Positions 41,227 to 42,391 of a DNA stretch of 42,391 nucleotides are shown here, piece by piece. How positions within the stretch are numbered: position 1 is the first letter of the stretch; every line of letters starts with the position of its first letter. The notes below the pieces were generated by a model, which did no database searches, was not told the origin of the DNA, and saw nothing but the letters and a program-made list of their open reading frames with translations. The DNA comes from WSXY01 sp038325105 (GTDB lineage: Bacteria > Actinomycetota > Coriobacteriia > Anaerosomatales > Anaerosomataceae): contig JBBQIR010000012.1 in the NCBI GenBank assembly GCA_038325105.1, forward strand, positions 1 to 42,391, read 5' to 3'. The translations under genes and the position numbers were made by a program.

Positions 41227-41344
41227 ACTGCGGATGAAGTCGGCTGAACGCTCCCGCGTGAATGCTGCGCTTGGAAATCGAGTCACAAACGCATGCCTGA
41301 TCGCGCGTGCGACCATGAGAATCAACTCGCTTCTTGATGCTCAT
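41225..41344 (-). CDS. Doubtful 39-residue open frame after the terminator
   Basis: ATG 41344 has GGGGAGGG 3-4 nt upstream and runs 39 codons to TAA. The product is basic with two Cys (QACVCDS) and no recognisable similarity or hydrophobic segment. It begins just past a strong terminator, and only the ribosome-binding site supports it. It may be a leader peptide or chance. Confidence 0.2.
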   Translation of the reverse strand: MSIKKRVDSHGRTRDQACVCDSISKRSIHAGAFSRLHPQ

Positions 41345-41360
41345 TTTGCCCTCCCCAATG

Positions 41361-41387
41361 AAAAAGGCACCCGCAATAGCGAGTGCC
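41361..41387 (-). terminator. Rho-independent terminator of the multihaem gene
   Basis: On the minus strand, a 9-bp stem (41366-41374 and 41379-41387, arm GGCACTCGC pairing with GCGGGTGCC, one T-G) with loop TATT is followed by TTTTT (41361-41365). It lies about 104 bp past the stop codon of the multihaem gene at 41491. This is the only hairpin in the window with a full U tract. Confidence 0.85.
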
Positions 41388-41490
41388 AGCAGTCCGACGT
41401 GCCCCCCAGTGGCCGGGCACAGATTCTGTTCCTATAGGCAACTACCGTCTAAGGCACAAATGGGTCGATTGACTCACCGTTCAGTCTCTC

Positions 41491-42391
41491 CTACGGCAGA
41501 GTCGCGGGAGCGTGACTCGAGGGGTGGCAATCGGTACAGTAACCGGGAGTCGCGGGCACAACAGCCGCCGACGAGTGGCAGAACGCGCAGCCGTCTTCAT
41601 AGCCAGTGAAATCCACGCCCCAAGCGGAACCCCAGTAGGTGGGCTCCTCGTGCAGCGCAGCAAGATCATGCTGCCACTGGGATGCATGACAACCGTGAGA
41701 GCCGTCCCCACAACGCGACCATGACGTGCCACCCGAATACGACCACGCATGCTTGCTCGCCATCTCGGTGTGATACGTCGCGTGACATCCCGCCTGCTGG
41801 CAGGTCTTGCCCCACGAAACGAACGTATCACGTGGAGACGGATGGCAGGCTGCGCAGGCGTCCCCCGCACTCGCTGACGACGGTTTCATGTGCTCGGTCA
41901 ACAAGTCCATCGCATGGCACTGCCCGCACGTCTGGCCGCTGTAGTCCTGCACGGTGCCGTTGCTACGGGTGTAGGGCACCCCCGACGTGTCCGTGATGAT
42001 GCCAAAGATGGTGAGCGCCGAGACGCTCGCGGTATGCATCGGCACATCATACGGGTGTGTTGCAAGGTCGTGGCACGCCGTGCAGGCGAGGTTGCCGGCG
42101 AGGATCGCGGCCACGACGGCGGCATCGGTGCTCTCGTGGCACGTGGCGCAGGGTAGCGGGGCGTGCTCGTCGATGAGGTTCGGCTCGTGGCACGCTGCGC
42201 ACGCCGGGTCGAGGACCGAGTCGTGGAGCGAGACGTGGTCGCCGGCGGCGGGTCCGTGGCACGCCGTGCAGGCGAGGTTGCCGGCGAGGATCGCGGCCAC
42301 GACGGCGGCATCGGTGCTCTCGTGGCACGTGGCGCAGGGTAGCGGGGCGTGCTCGTCGATGAGGTTCGGCTCGTGGCACGCTGCGCACGCC
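41491..42391 (-). CDS. Multihaem cytochrome c, 5' end cut by the window
   Basis: This partial coding sequence (about 300 residues to stop TAG) continues beyond the window end, so signal and anchor domains are not seen. It contains about ten CX2CH motifs (CAACH, CATCH, CTACH, CGQCH, CAFCH, CTDCH), a CX4CH (CQQAGCH) and a doubtful CX6CH (CGDGSHGCH). The N-terminal visible part is built from a 62-residue tandem repeat. The final C-terminal residues are HAPATLP, with no transmembrane anchor. It is presumably an extracellular electron-transfer protein like its neighbour, matured by the ResB/CcsA system downstream. A terminator follows the gene. Confidence 0.9.
   Translation of the reverse strand, partial: ACAACHEPNLIDEHAPLPCATCHESTDAAVVAAILAGNLACTACHGPAAGDHVSLHDSVLDPACAACHEPNLIDEHAPLPCATCHESTDAAVVAAILAGNLACTACHDLATHPYDVPMHTASVSALTIFGIITDTSGVPYTRSNGTVQDYSGQTCGQCHAMDLLTEHMKPSSASAGDACAACHPSPRDTFVSWGKTCQQAGCHATYHTEMASKHAWSYSGGTSWSRCGDGSHGCHASQWQHDLAALHEEPTYWGSAWGVDFTGYEDGCAFCHSSAAVVPATPGYCTDCHPSSHAPATLP
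42069..42391 (-). repeat. 186-bp tandem repeat in the partial multihaem gene
   Basis: The unit 42069-42254 recurs from 42255; the 137 bp that are visible of the second copy match the first exactly by eye. The period is 186 bp, or 62 codons, with each unit carrying three CX2CH motifs (CTACH, CATCH, CAACH in minus-strand reverse order). Identity at the DNA level suggests recent duplication or gene conversion. The second copy continues out of the window. Confidence 0.85.

Noticed and set aside
41330..41435. A hydrophobic segment with CPATGG before and a basic tail after it, resembling an LPxTG-type sorting signal for the multihaem protein.
   Set aside because: It is out of frame with the multihaem gene, has no start codon, and its central part is exactly the strong Rho-independent terminator at 41361-41387.
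41361..41490. A riboswitch upstream of the terminator (for example c-di-GMP type).
   Set aside because: None of the aptamer core motifs I know could be found, and the terminator lies 3' of a coding gene rather than before one with a good start.
1..42391. A CRISPR array, prophage or insertion sequence.
   Set aside because: No spaced short repeats, transposase, integrase or phage structural genes were seen. The repeats present lie within cytochrome genes.

Overview
The window is high-GC DNA from an anaerobic actinobacterium. The best guess from gene content is the Coriobacteriia/OPB41 (Anaerosomatales) group. The reasons are a Firmicute-like abrB-metG-tatD-yabE-ksgA-veg-ispE-spoVG-glmU-prs-ctc-pth gene order in high-GC DNA, cell-wall-binding repeat 2 (CWB2) domains fused to multihaem cytochromes, System II cytochrome c maturation, and ferredoxin-like and iron-sulfur flavoproteins. 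The taxonomic placement is inference. No insertion sequence, prophage or CRISPR array was seen.

Positions 1-14000 are a housekeeping block. A Tic20-like membrane protein and a divergent M23 murein hydrolase activator come first. They are followed on the minus strand by pth, rplY (ctc), prs, glmU, tRNA-Gln(TTG), spoVG, ispE, veg, rsmA, a YabE/Rpf-type 3D-domain protein, an iron-sulfur flavoprotein, tatD and metG, with a divergent abrB-like regulator and then rsmI. The order follows the Bacillus subtilis abrB-to-spoVC region closely, but rnmV is missing from between yabE and ksgA.

Positions 13770-25440 hold a multi-pass membrane protein, a DUF362 ferredoxin-like protein, a ROK kinase, and an ImmA/IrrE-like protein whose HEXXH motif is degenerate. 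Next come a two-gene plus-strand operon (HEAT-repeat protein plus HD-GYP-like protein, sharing an N-terminal domain), two small exported proteins, an OmpR-type two-component system, and a PcsB-like coiled coil joined to a lysozyme-like domain.

Positions 25436-32834 hold a large multi-PAS histidine kinase, a two-TM envelope protein with an HMA-like C-terminus, several small membrane proteins, a winged-helix-like protein and a B12-type radical SAM protein.

Positions 32861-42391 form a cytochrome c island on the minus strand. It contains CcsA/ResC and ResB (haem delivery and ligation), two accessory envelope proteins, a Tat-exported split-Soret-type cytochrome, a 1114-residue CWB2-anchored multihaem cytochrome, and the 3' part of another multihaem cytochrome with near-perfect tandem repeats that runs off the window. 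The split-Soret gene is interrupted in frame by a TGA at 37276-37278. The reading frame continues, the TGA sits where I recall relatives having a conserved Cys, and a hairpin matching the bacterial SECIS geometry begins at the next base. The simplest reading is a selenocysteine-containing split-Soret cytochrome, and this is the most interesting object in the window. A working model is that the S-layer-attached cytochrome wires carry electrons across the Gram-positive wall, and that ResB/CcsA mature them.
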